7,303 nt of DNA from SYFY01 sp031385325 (lineage in GTDB: Bacteria; Pseudomonadota; Gammaproteobacteria; Pseudomonadales; Azotimanducaceae): NCBI GenBank assembly GCA_031385325.1, contig JANNBJ010000192.1:1-7303 (forward strand). The letters are read 5' to 3'. The translations under genes were made by a program, and so were the position numbers. The notes below the pieces were generated by a model. It had not been told where the DNA came from and ran no database searches. It saw only the letters and a list, made by a program, of their open reading frames with translations. Below are positions 1-6,020 of the stretch, one piece after another. Every line of letters starts with the position of its first letter. Positions within the stretch are counted from its first letter, which is position 1.

Positions 1-1149
1 GCGGTTGCTCTCGCGCAGTTCACGAATGAGGCGCGCGTTTTCGATCGCGATCACAGCCTGGTGGGCGAAGGTCTCGAGCGTGGTGAGGTGCTGGTCGGTA
101 AACGGCATCGGGTTATCGCGCGACACCACTATGGCGCCCACCGGGTTACCCTTTTCCTGCAAGGGCACCGCGAGCCACGAGGCTGCAGGAATTCCACGTT
201 GACGCATCTGTTCGGCGAGCCTTGGGTAGCCCGCAGCAGTCTGATCGAGTGAACCCGCAATTCGCACCGGCTGGTTCGTCAGGAAGGCCACACCGCCAGG
301 CATGCGATCATGCACTTCGGCACTGGGCAGGCCTTCAATGAAATGAAAGCCACCATCCGAGTGCCACGCCCGCCGCCTGACGCCAGTGCCATGAACGACA
401 GTCACCGAGTCTGCGTCGCACAGCCTGCCGGCAGTGGCCGCGAGTTGTGGCAAGACGCTGTCGAGGGCTTCAGGGTTACCAGCCACAATCGCGAGCACTT
501 CGGCGATGCCGGTCTGCAGCTCAAGCGCCGCGCCTGCTTCGCGGGTGCGTTGCTGCAGTGACTGTAATACGCGCGCTGACTCGATGGCCGTCACGGCCTG
601 CGCGGCGAAGGCTTCGAGTGTCGTGATGTGATGGGCACTGAACGCGCGTACCTCCTGACGTGCTACGAGAATGACACCCAGGCACGGCGATGTACCCATC
701 GGCACGGCAACCATCGCCCTGATGTTCTCCGTCTCCATCGTGACGTAAAACGCCTCATGGTTCGCCGGTCGCCACGATGACCGCATGGCAGCGACCCAGT
801 CGAGCTCCTGGACGGCCCTGCCTTCGCGCACAGCGCGCGCCACCGGCCAATCGCTGGTGATTGAGACAACCTCAGCGTTCAGGTCATAGGCCACCCCGTC
901 CTGCCAGTCATGGTTGTTGTTTGCGACCCGCAGGTGTTCACCGTCGAGGAAATAGACGACGCCAGCGTTGCCTTGCGCGAGTTCAGCGGCGGCACTGCAG
1001 ATTTCACGCAGGTTGCCCGCCATGTCGAGCGGATGGGCGTTGATGCGGTGGGTGATTCGGGCGTTGGCCGCTGCGATGACGAGTGCGCCGTCGCGTTCGG
1101 ATTCAGCCTGCGCAAGTTGTGCACGCAGCATTTCGATTTCACTGCTCAT
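1..1149 (-). CDS. Multi-GAF sensor histidine kinase paralogue, N-terminal part (runs off the window)
   Basis: Reading from an ATG at 1149 down to base 1 gives 383 codons with no stop, so the gene continues outside the window. Residues 1-35 are a helical leader (MSSEIEMLRAQLAQAESERD). Residues about 43-195 form a first GAF domain ending in FAAQAVTAIESARVL. A helical linker follows (about 196-222, containing LQTGIAEVL), then a second GAF domain (about 225-375) ending in HQAVIAIENARLIRELRESNR. The second GAF closely matches GAF3, not GAF2, of the intact kinase at 2806-5808, so this paralogue lacks a GAF2 equivalent. By analogy it should continue into another GAF and a HisKA/HATPase core, which is not visible here. 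The start is supported by GGAG 8 nt upstream (1158-1161). Its ATG overlaps the TGA of the kinase remnant by 4 nt, suggesting translational coupling. It is probably a cytoplasmic sensor; the ligand is unknown. It could instead be a GAF-only protein. Confidence 0.85.
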   Translation of the reverse strand, partial: MSSEIEMLRAQLAQAESERDGALVIAAANARITHRINAHPLDMAGNLREICSAAAELAQGNAGVVYFLDGEHLRVANNNHDWQDGVAYDLNAEVVSITSDWPVARAVREGRAVQELDWVAAMRSSWRPANHEAFYVTMETENIRAMVAVPMGTSPCLGVILVARQEVRAFSAHHITTLEAFAAQAVTAIESARVLQSLQQRTREAGAALELQTGIAEVLAIVAGNPEALDSVLPQLAATAGRLCDADSVTVVHGTGVRRRAWHSDGGFHFIEGLPSAEVHDRMPGGVAFLTNQPVRIAGSLDQTAAGYPRLAEQMRQRGIPAASWLAVPLQEKGNPVGAIVVSRDNPMPFTDQHLTTLETFAHQAVIAIENARLIRELRESNR

Positions 1150-1157
1150 GATTGCGT

Positions 1158-1161
1158 CTCC
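1158..1161 (-). promoter_or_regulatory. Ribosome binding site for the downstream kinase paralogue
   Basis: GGAG on the minus strand lies 8 nt before the ATG at 1149, within the last codons of the kinase remnant. It supports that start and shows that the downstream gene can be translated although the remnant is frame-shifted. Confidence 0.55.
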
Positions 1162-1298
1162 GCGTCTGTGCATCGCACCGGTAATGTCACGGTGAACGTT
1201 GATCCCTTGCCGATTTCACTCACCACTGTGATGTGCCCACGCATCATCCGGCAGAACTCGCGGGAGAGGGCGAGGCCCAGTCCCTTGCCGCCATGCTT

Positions 1299-1615
1299 GA
1301 TCATCGTCGCCACGTCGAAGTCTTCGAGGAACATGGTCATGCGCCCGGCTTCGACCTTGGAGAGATCGAGGATGCCGCTGATGAGTGTCAGCAGATGCTT
1401 GCCTGCGGACTGGATCTTGCCGAGATCGGGGAGGAAGTCCTGCTGGCCGAGGTCTTCACATTCCTCCGAAAGCAGCTCCGTACAAGCGATGATTGCGTTC
1501 AACGGCGTGCACAGCTCATGCGACATGTTGGCGAGAAACTCGCATTTGTGGCGCGAAGGGACTTTGCATTCTTCAGTCTTCTCCTGTAGCCGGTTGAACA
1601 ACCGCGCGTTTTAAC
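1299..1615 (-). repeat. Block colinear with the HisKA region of the intact kinase
   Basis: This block matches 3262-3579 of the intact kinase codon by codon. It is 317 nt against 318 nt, the single missing base lying between 1612 and 1613. By eye the DNA stays very similar, especially around 1320-1470 against 3283-3433. It is a paralogous repeat and a possible substrate for recombination or gene conversion. Confidence 0.75.
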
Positions 1616-2051
1616 AGGCACTACCGCCCGGGTCGCAAGCACGCCTGGCAGCGGCCCGAACTTCGGCACGGCGACCGACGAAACGTCGCTGTAACCCGGC
1701 AGAAGAAAAGATGCGAGTGAGGGCCACCCCTCAACATACGCAGCGACCGATCCGTGGAACTCGAATAGTCGACCAGCATGCATGGCCGCAAGCTCAATGC
1801 TTCTGCCGGCTTCATGCGGCAAGGGATGAATGCCGTCCGTTCCTTCCATATGGATAGGCCGCACATCGCTGTCGAACCATGAGATACCAGTAGAATCCGT
1901 CTGACTCAGTGCCATCGCCGCCTCAGCGATTCCAGTTTGCATGGAATGTCCGCGGTGCTCGCCTTCAGCGCGGCATCGCGTTCCTGTTGGACATATGCGA
2001 CTGGTGCCTGGGACCCCGCCAGTTCCATCTGCAGCTGCTCAATCGTCGGCT

Positions 2052-2495
2052 TCATGACTCGCGCTCGGCCTGTAGATCGAGGGATTTCAGAAACTGCTCG
2101 ACGGTAACGATCGGGCAGTCAAAACCATCGGCGAGGCTCAACAGATCCCGGTCACCGCTGACGAGGTACGCGGCATCGCCGGCCAGCGCGAGTTGCAAGA
2201 ATGGCGCGTCGAATGGATCGCGGCAGCGGGGGATGACGGGGGTCGGATCGGAAACCTGCACGGTGACGCACCACGGCAGATAGTCCGCCAACAATTCGTG
2301 TTGTTCTTCTTCGCCGAGCTTGAACTTTGGATACGCGAGTACCCGGATCAGTTCGGCGACGGTGGTTGTCGAGACAAGCGGCACGCAGCGCAGGTCCTGC
2401 CAGCAACGGCGCAGCTCCGCCAGCCGGCCATCGGAGAACACCAAAGCGGATAGAACCACATTGGTATCCAACACTGTGCGCGGCGGGCTGTTCAT
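2052..2495 (-). CDS. PIN-domain toxin (putative ribonuclease) of a toxin-antitoxin pair
   Basis: This 147-residue protein is of the PIN-family type described as a putative toxin component of toxin-antitoxin systems. PIN toxins are Mg-dependent ribonucleases held inactive by the partner antitoxin. The acidic active-site positions are visible: D10 in VLDTNVVLSAL, E48 in TTTVAELIRVL, D96 in DPFDAPFLQLA, and D115/D117 in LVSGDRDLL. The length is normal for the family and no residue looks lost. I chose the ATG at 2495 because it overlaps the antitoxin TGA as ATGA and places MNSPPRTVLDTN directly before the first motif. A TTG at 2528 would add 11 residues inside the antitoxin gene and is less likely. 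There is no good ribosome binding site of its own, so translation is probably coupled to the antitoxin. The C-terminus (ERES) overlaps the ATG of the kinase remnant. Toxicity is inferred from the family. Confidence 0.9.
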   Translation of the reverse strand: MNSPPRTVLDTNVVLSALVFSDGRLAELRRCWQDLRCVPLVSTTTVAELIRVLAYPKFKLGEEEQHELLADYLPWCVTVQVSDPTPVIPRCRDPFDAPFLQLALAGDAAYLVSGDRDLLSLADGFDCPIVTVEQFLKSLDLQAERES

Positions 2496-2731
2496 TTTTT
2501 TCGTTTGCGCGTTGATTGACGCGCCCAAACGACAGCGTCAGCAATGTCGTTGGCCTGCAAATCGAGTTCCGCCAGTTTGGCGCGCACCGCATCGGCACGT
2601 TGGATGCGAACAGGCGTGAGGATGATCTGACCATCCTTCGATTGCACATCGAAATATTCCACCGGCCCAAGCGCATTGGTCACGCTTTTGGGCAAGGTCA
2701 GCTGGTTCTTAGAGGTCATCTTGGCGAGCAT
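2492..2731 (-). CDS. AbrB/SpoVT-type antitoxin, partner of the PIN toxin
   Basis: This 79-residue protein begins MLAKMTSKNQLTLPKSV, the typical start of a swapped-hairpin (AbrB/MazE/SpoVT) DNA-binding domain, which occupies about residues 1-45. The C-terminal tail (about 46-79) is helical and charged, ending STRKRKK. In such pairs this tail normally binds and blocks the toxin, while the N-terminal domain binds an operator at its own promoter. It is first in the module and overlaps the toxin start by ATGA, a standard antitoxin-toxin order. The start is ambiguous: the ATG at 2731 has GGAG 11 nt upstream, while an in-frame TTG at 2737, two codons earlier, has the same GGAG at 5 nt. I prefer the ATG because it gives the usual family N-terminus. 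A perfect palindrome lies just upstream and is its likely binding site. Confidence 0.88.
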   Translation of the reverse strand: MLAKMTSKNQLTLPKSVTNALGPVEYFDVQSKDGQIILTPVRIQRADAVRAKLAELDLQANDIADAVVWARQSTRKRKK

Positions 2732-2748
2732 GGTCAAGCCGACTCCAT

Positions 2749-2767
2749 AAGTAAGGAATCCTTACTT
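2749..2767. promoter_or_regulatory. Palindromic operator upstream of the antitoxin
   Basis: AAGTAAGGATTCCTTACTT on the minus strand is a perfect inverted repeat with 9-bp arms around one central base. It ends 17 nt before the antitoxin ATG and overlaps the predicted -10 box and start of transcription. AbrB-type antitoxins commonly repress their own promoter by binding such palindromes, so autoregulation is the likely role. No T-tract follows it in the direction of kinase transcription, which argues against a terminator. Confidence 0.65.
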
Positions 2768-2792
2768 TATCCCGATTCCGAGACGTGTTCAA
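2764..2792 (-). promoter_or_regulatory. Predicted sigma-70 type promoter of the toxin-antitoxin module
   Basis: On the minus strand TTGAAC (2787-2792, 4 of 6 matches to TTGACA) is followed after exactly 17 nt by TAAAGT (2764-2769, 4 of 6 matches to TATAAT). Transcription would start near 2757, inside the palindromic operator. The whole promoter lies in the short gap after the intact kinase, so the module can be expressed independently of it. Confidence 0.5.
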
Positions 2793-2805
2793 CTGCGTTG
2801 CGTGA

Positions 2806-5800
2806 TCATGAGCTGGTATCCCCATCCGTACAGGTGATGGGCAACGTCACCGTGAAAGTCGAGCCGTTGCCGACTTCACTCTCGACGGAGATGTCGCCAC
2901 CCATCAACCGGCAGAACTCGCGCGATAGTGCGAGGCCGAGACCCGTGCCACCGTACTTGCGGCTCGTCTCTGCGTTCGCCTGAGAAAACGCTGCAAACAA
3001 CCGGCCGAGCTGCTCCTCCGTCATCCCTATCCCGGTGTCTCGTATCGCGAATTGGATCGTCCCTTCACGCGCTTGTTTGCCGACGGTGAGCGAGATCGTC
3101 CCGCCCACGGTGAACTTCGCGGAGTTGGACAGCAGGTTGAAGAGCACCTGGCGTACCTTGACGAGGTCGGCGTGCATCACGCCAATGTCGTCTGGACAGT
3201 CGATGACGAAGCTGTTGCGATTTTTCGTAACCAAAGGCCGCACGATGGCGTCGGCATCGTGGACGAGGGTAGCGATGTCGAAGTCCTCGAGGAACATGGT
3301 CATGCGTCCGGCCTCGACCTTGGAGAGATCAAGAATGCCACTGATCAGGGTCAGCAGATGTTTGCCGGCAGTTTGGATCTTGCCGAGATCGGGTAGGAAA
3401 TCCCGCTGGCCAAGATCTTCACATTCTTCCTGCAGGAGTTCCGAGTAGCCGATGATGGCGTTCAGCGGCGTGCGCAGCTCATGCGACATGTTGGCGAGGA
3501 ACTCGCTCTTGTGGCGCGAGGCGATTTCCAACTCTTCGGTTTTCATCTGCAGTTGTTTGAACAGGCGGGCATTTTCTACAGCGACCACGGCCTGGGTCGC
3601 GAGTGCTCCAAGCAGGGTTTTTGCACGCTCGGAGAAATCCGTCGCTTCACGTCGATTGATCACTATGGCGCCAATCGCGCCGTGGGGTCCGAACATTGGC
3701 GTCGCCAGCGACGAAATCTCACTGATGCCAAGGGCGACGACATAACTGGCGGAAAAAGGCCACTTCTCTACAAAGGCATCGATGGACCCTTTAAACTCAA
3801 TCGGCCGCCCCTCGATCCTTGCCGTCGACCCGATGCTGGCCGTCGGACCGGGTGGCAAAAGACGGATGCCTTCAGTGGCGTCGATGCCCTGTGCAGTCAT
3901 GACATAGATGAATGCCTGGTCGCCCTCTACCCACGAGACGCCGCCGTAGTCGGATTGGGTCAGCACCATCGCTGCCTCGGCGATCTTCGGCATGGTCTTG
4001 TTGAGGTCCGTCGGCGCACTGGCGACTATGGACAAGACTTCGGACATCACGCGCCGGGTGTCCAGGTTTTCTCTGATCTCGCGATTGCTCTCCCGCAGTT
4101 CGCGAATGAGCCGCGCATTTTCGATGGCGATCACCGCCTGATTGGCAAACGTTTCGAGAATGGGGACATGACGGTCGGCAAACGGAGCGGCCGTGTTGCG
4201 CGAGACGACAATGGCGCCGACCGGCCCTGCGTTACCGGGAAGTGGTACTGCAAGCGCCGCGTAGGCCGAGTGGCCCCGTGTGCGCATCTCCGCGACGACT
4301 CTCGGGTAAGTCTCGGAGACCGCGTCGAGCGTCCCTGCAAATCGCACGGGCTGCCCCGTCAGGAACGCTATGCCTCCGGGAACACGCTCGCTCAATTCGG
4401 CACTTGGCATTCCTTCCAGCGACGCGAACCCGACACCCGAAACCCAGGCCCGGCGCCCATTCCCGGTTCCATAGGTGACCACCACGCCATCGGCTTCACA
4501 GAGTGTCGCCGCCGCGCTGGCGAGTCGTGGCAACACGGTATCGAGGTCTTCCGGGGCACTGGCGATAACCTCCAGAACTTCAGCGATGGCGGTCTGCTGT
4601 TCCAGCGCCGCGTTGATCTCTTTGTTACGCACCTGCAGTTCACTGAACAGCCTGGCGTTCTGGATGGCGATGACGGCCTGGTTGGAAAGGGTCCGGATGA
4701 TCGACTTCTCGGACTCCGTGAAGTGGACTGATTGACGGCGTGCCAGAAACATGGAGCCGATCGGACCGGCGTCGCCGGGAAGCGGAATCGCCAGAAACGA
4801 ACCGTCACCCAGCCCCAGTTGGCGGTTCAATTCGGCAGAACGCGGATATCGATCTGCCCATGCCGATACCGGACCGACCAGTTCAATGAGTCGATTTTCG
4901 CTATAGGCGATTTGCGAAATGGACTCACTACGCACGACTTTTCCTTCGTGATCAAAGCCTTCGGTAAAGGAGAAGTTGCCGAGCTGGCTGTTCCAGGCGG
5001 TCATCTTCTCTCCAGTCTGGATGGATACCAACACGAACGTGGACCGCGTCAGTGATTCCGCGGCCTGACCGATTTCCTTGAGTGCGACTTCAAGGTTTGA
5101 CGGCGCCGCTGCCACGATGCCAAGCACATTGGCCATCACCCGTTGCACTTCGAGCGCGTCACTGGTCTTCTGGTTGCTGTCGTGCAGTTCCCGCATGAGT
5201 CGAGCGGTTTCGATCGCGATCGCTGCCTGTGCCGCGAATGCCGCAAGTGCGGTGGCTTCGGTGGAATTGAAAGGACGCACTTCGGTTCGAGCAACGACGA
5301 TCGCCCCTGATGGTTCGTTTTTTCCCAGAGGAGCTGCGATGGTTGATCGAACGCCGAGCTGTGCCATGAATGCGCTCAACCGTGGGTGGTCCGCTACTGG
5401 AAAGTGGCTCAGATGGATTGGATCCCTCATGTCATCAACTGCAACGAGCTTGCGTGAACGCACGGCGTTGGCGGAAGGAGCGAACGGTGAGTTGATCGGA
5501 ATCTGAGCTCCGGCGGTGACGTATGCCGGTTGATCCCCGACGGCTGCGCCAGGTCCACCTACCAGCATTTCGCCGTCCACAAGCCATACCCGCGCACTGT
5601 CACCACCGGTCAGCTGGAGCGCCTCCTGAGCGATCACGAGGAGTGTGCCGTCGAGGTCTTCCGGATGTTCATTGATACGCTGCGCGATCTGCGCCAGCGA
5701 TTGCGTCAGCTTGTTGGCGGACGCGAGGTCCTTCAGGTGCTGCGCTTCTCGCGCTGCAAAGACTGCCAGCTGCTGCTGCAGCGCTTCCTGGGTCGGCGGG

Positions 5801-5808
5801 GTGGACAT
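2806..5808 (-). CDS. Soluble sensor histidine kinase with four GAF domains
   Basis: This 1000-residue protein has no transmembrane segment or signal peptide, so it should act in the cytoplasm. After a helical leader (1-45) come four GAF domains at about 45-203, 225-388, 412-570 and 595-750, each followed by a similar helical linker (NARL-x-x-EL type). HisKA is at about 765-832 with phosphoacceptor H776 in MSHELRTPLNAI. HATPase_c is at about 870-992, with the N box near 887-900 (NLLSNSAKFT), the G1 box DTGIGM at 924-929, the F box LFAAFSQA and the G2 box GGTGLGLALS at 953-962. All catalytic motifs are intact. There is no receiver or HAMP domain, so an unlinked response regulator is expected. 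The ATG at 5808 (MSTPPTQEAL) was chosen because it begins the family-like leader; a GTG at 5814 is better spaced from AAGGAG. The open frame extends to 6018, but that part is low-quality sequence overlapping the divergent gene. GAF ligands cannot be inferred. Confidence 0.93.
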   Translation of the reverse strand: MSTPPTQEALQQQLAVFAAREAQHLKDLASANKLTQSLAQIAQRINEHPEDLDGTLLVIAQEALQLTGGDSARVWLVDGEMLVGGPGAAVGDQPAYVTAGAQIPINSPFAPSANAVRSRKLVAVDDMRDPIHLSHFPVADHPRLSAFMAQLGVRSTIAAPLGKNEPSGAIVVARTEVRPFNSTEATALAAFAAQAAIAIETARLMRELHDSNQKTSDALEVQRVMANVLGIVAAAPSNLEVALKEIGQAAESLTRSTFVLVSIQTGEKMTAWNSQLGNFSFTEGFDHEGKVVRSESISQIAYSENRLIELVGPVSAWADRYPRSAELNRQLGLGDGSFLAIPLPGDAGPIGSMFLARRQSVHFTESEKSIIRTLSNQAVIAIQNARLFSELQVRNKEINAALEQQTAIAEVLEVIASAPEDLDTVLPRLASAAATLCEADGVVVTYGTGNGRRAWVSGVGFASLEGMPSAELSERVPGGIAFLTGQPVRFAGTLDAVSETYPRVVAEMRTRGHSAYAALAVPLPGNAGPVGAIVVSRNTAAPFADRHVPILETFANQAVIAIENARLIRELRESNREIRENLDTRRVMSEVLSIVASAPTDLNKTMPKIAEAAMVLTQSDYGGVSWVEGDQAFIYVMTAQGIDATEGIRLLPPGPTASIGSTARIEGRPIEFKGSIDAFVEKWPFSASYVVALGISEISSLATPMFGPHGAIGAIVINRREATDFSERAKTLLGALATQAVVAVENARLFKQLQMKTEELEIASRHKSEFLANMSHELRTPLNAIIGYSELLQEECEDLGQRDFLPDLGKIQTAGKHLLTLISGILDLSKVEAGRMTMFLEDFDIATLVHDADAIVRPLVTKNRNSFVIDCPDDIGVMHADLVKVRQVLFNLLSNSAKFTVGGTISLTVGKQAREGTIQFAIRDTGIGMTEEQLGRLFAAFSQANAETSRKYGGTGLGLALSREFCRLMGGDISVESEVGNGSTFTVTLPITCTDGDTSS
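3553..5200 (-). repeat. Repeated GAF-plus-helix units inside the kinase
   Basis: The linkers after GAF1, GAF2 and GAF3 (residues about 195-245, 378-431 and 557-612) share a pattern: Q-A-x-I-A-I-x-x-A-R-L, then x-x-E-L, then V-L-x-(I/V)-(I/V)-A-x-A-P-x-(D/N)-L. GAF4 ends in a matching TQAVVAVENARLF before HisKA. The spacing between units is about 180 residues. This indicates that the sensory part grew by duplication of a GAF plus signalling-helix module. Confidence 0.6.
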
Positions 5809-5819
5809 GTCCACGGTGG

Positions 5820-5825
5820 CTCCTT
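5820..5825 (-). promoter_or_regulatory. Ribosome binding site of the intact kinase
   Basis: AAGGAG on the minus strand lies 11 nt before the ATG at 5808 and 5 nt before an in-frame GTG at 5814. It fixes the start to this spot rather than to the far upstream end of the open frame near 6018, but it leaves the GTG/ATG choice open, with the GTG having the better spacing. Confidence 0.6.
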
Positions 5826-5965
5826 CGTTTTCGGGTGCGATAACTGGCGAGGTGGCAATTTTTAACCTGGCGAAGTTTACGCCGTGCATGGTCTGTGCGG
5901 CGTGGCAATCGCTTCTCGGCCCGGCGGTGCGGGATTGACCGGCGTCACAAACGGACCAACGGATT

Positions 5966-5994
5966 CTGGCATGTCCACCTGCTCCGCCTAGAAT
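5966..5994 (+). promoter_or_regulatory. Weak candidate promoter for the glycosyltransferase operon
   Basis: TAGAAT at 5989-5994 is a 5 of 6 match to TATAAT, with CTGGCA (4 of 6 to TTGACA) 17 nt upstream at 5966-5971. Transcription would start near 6001, about 20 nt before the proposed TTG start. The spacer 5809-6020 must hold control signals for both directions; I saw no convincing promoter for the kinase side. Confidence 0.25.
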
Positions 5995-6020
5995 GTCTGG
6001 AGTCATTCTGGCCATCACCC

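Larger units (their letters stand above)
1146..2055 (-). pseudogene. Decayed, shrunken copy of the multi-GAF histidine kinase
   Basis: This is a remnant of about 910 bp of a kinase like the 3003-bp gene at 2806-5808. An ATG at 2055 opens a frame of 49 codons that stops at 1906. Its first ~37 residues resemble the helical N-terminus of the family. The sequence then jumps, out of frame, to GAF4: MQTGIAEAAMALSQ from 1942 matches PKIAEAAMVLTQ at residue 607 of the intact kinase, so GAF1-3 are missing. Inside GAF4, 23 codons (intact residues 709-731) are absent in frame. One base is missing between 1612 and 1613, where GTTAAAACG stands for GTTGAAAACG. The HisKA part continues in a third frame to a TGA at 1146. 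Its phosphoacceptor His remains (codon 1518-1520), but HELRTP has become HELCTP. A further in-frame loss of about 101 codons at 1298/1299 removes the N, G1 and F boxes of the ATPase, leaving only GGKGLGLALS. It cannot encode a working kinase. The start overlaps the PIN toxin stop by 4 nt. Confidence 0.88.

Noticed and set aside
879..1142. An 87-codon minus-strand open frame inside the downstream kinase paralogue
   Set aside because: It is out of frame with the clear GAF coding sequence from 1149, which explains the region fully.
910..1614. A 234-codon plus-strand open frame across the kinase paralogue and remnant
   Set aside because: It spans two genes on the other strand, shows no family features and has low-complexity shadow composition.
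2749..2767. Rho-independent terminator of the intact kinase
   Set aside because: The hairpin would have a 3-nt loop and no T-tract follows on the minus strand; its place at the antitoxin promoter fits an operator better.
2806..2829. Short frame MITQRS starting at the ATGA after the intact kinase
   Set aside because: It has only six codons. It may be a trace of the former junction but is not a gene.
3481..4731. A 416-codon open frame on the plus strand opposite the kinase
   Set aside because: It is antisense to a well-supported kinase, has no recognisable domain and reflects GC-rich codon bias.
5967..5983. Sigma-54 type promoter (TGGCATG followed by TGC)
   Set aside because: The GG and GC elements are one base too far apart and the second element is poor.
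5809..6018. Extension of the intact kinase by 70 residues to a start near 6018
   Set aside because: The extra residues have no family features, cross the divergent promoter region and lie far upstream of the AAGGAG at 5820-5825.
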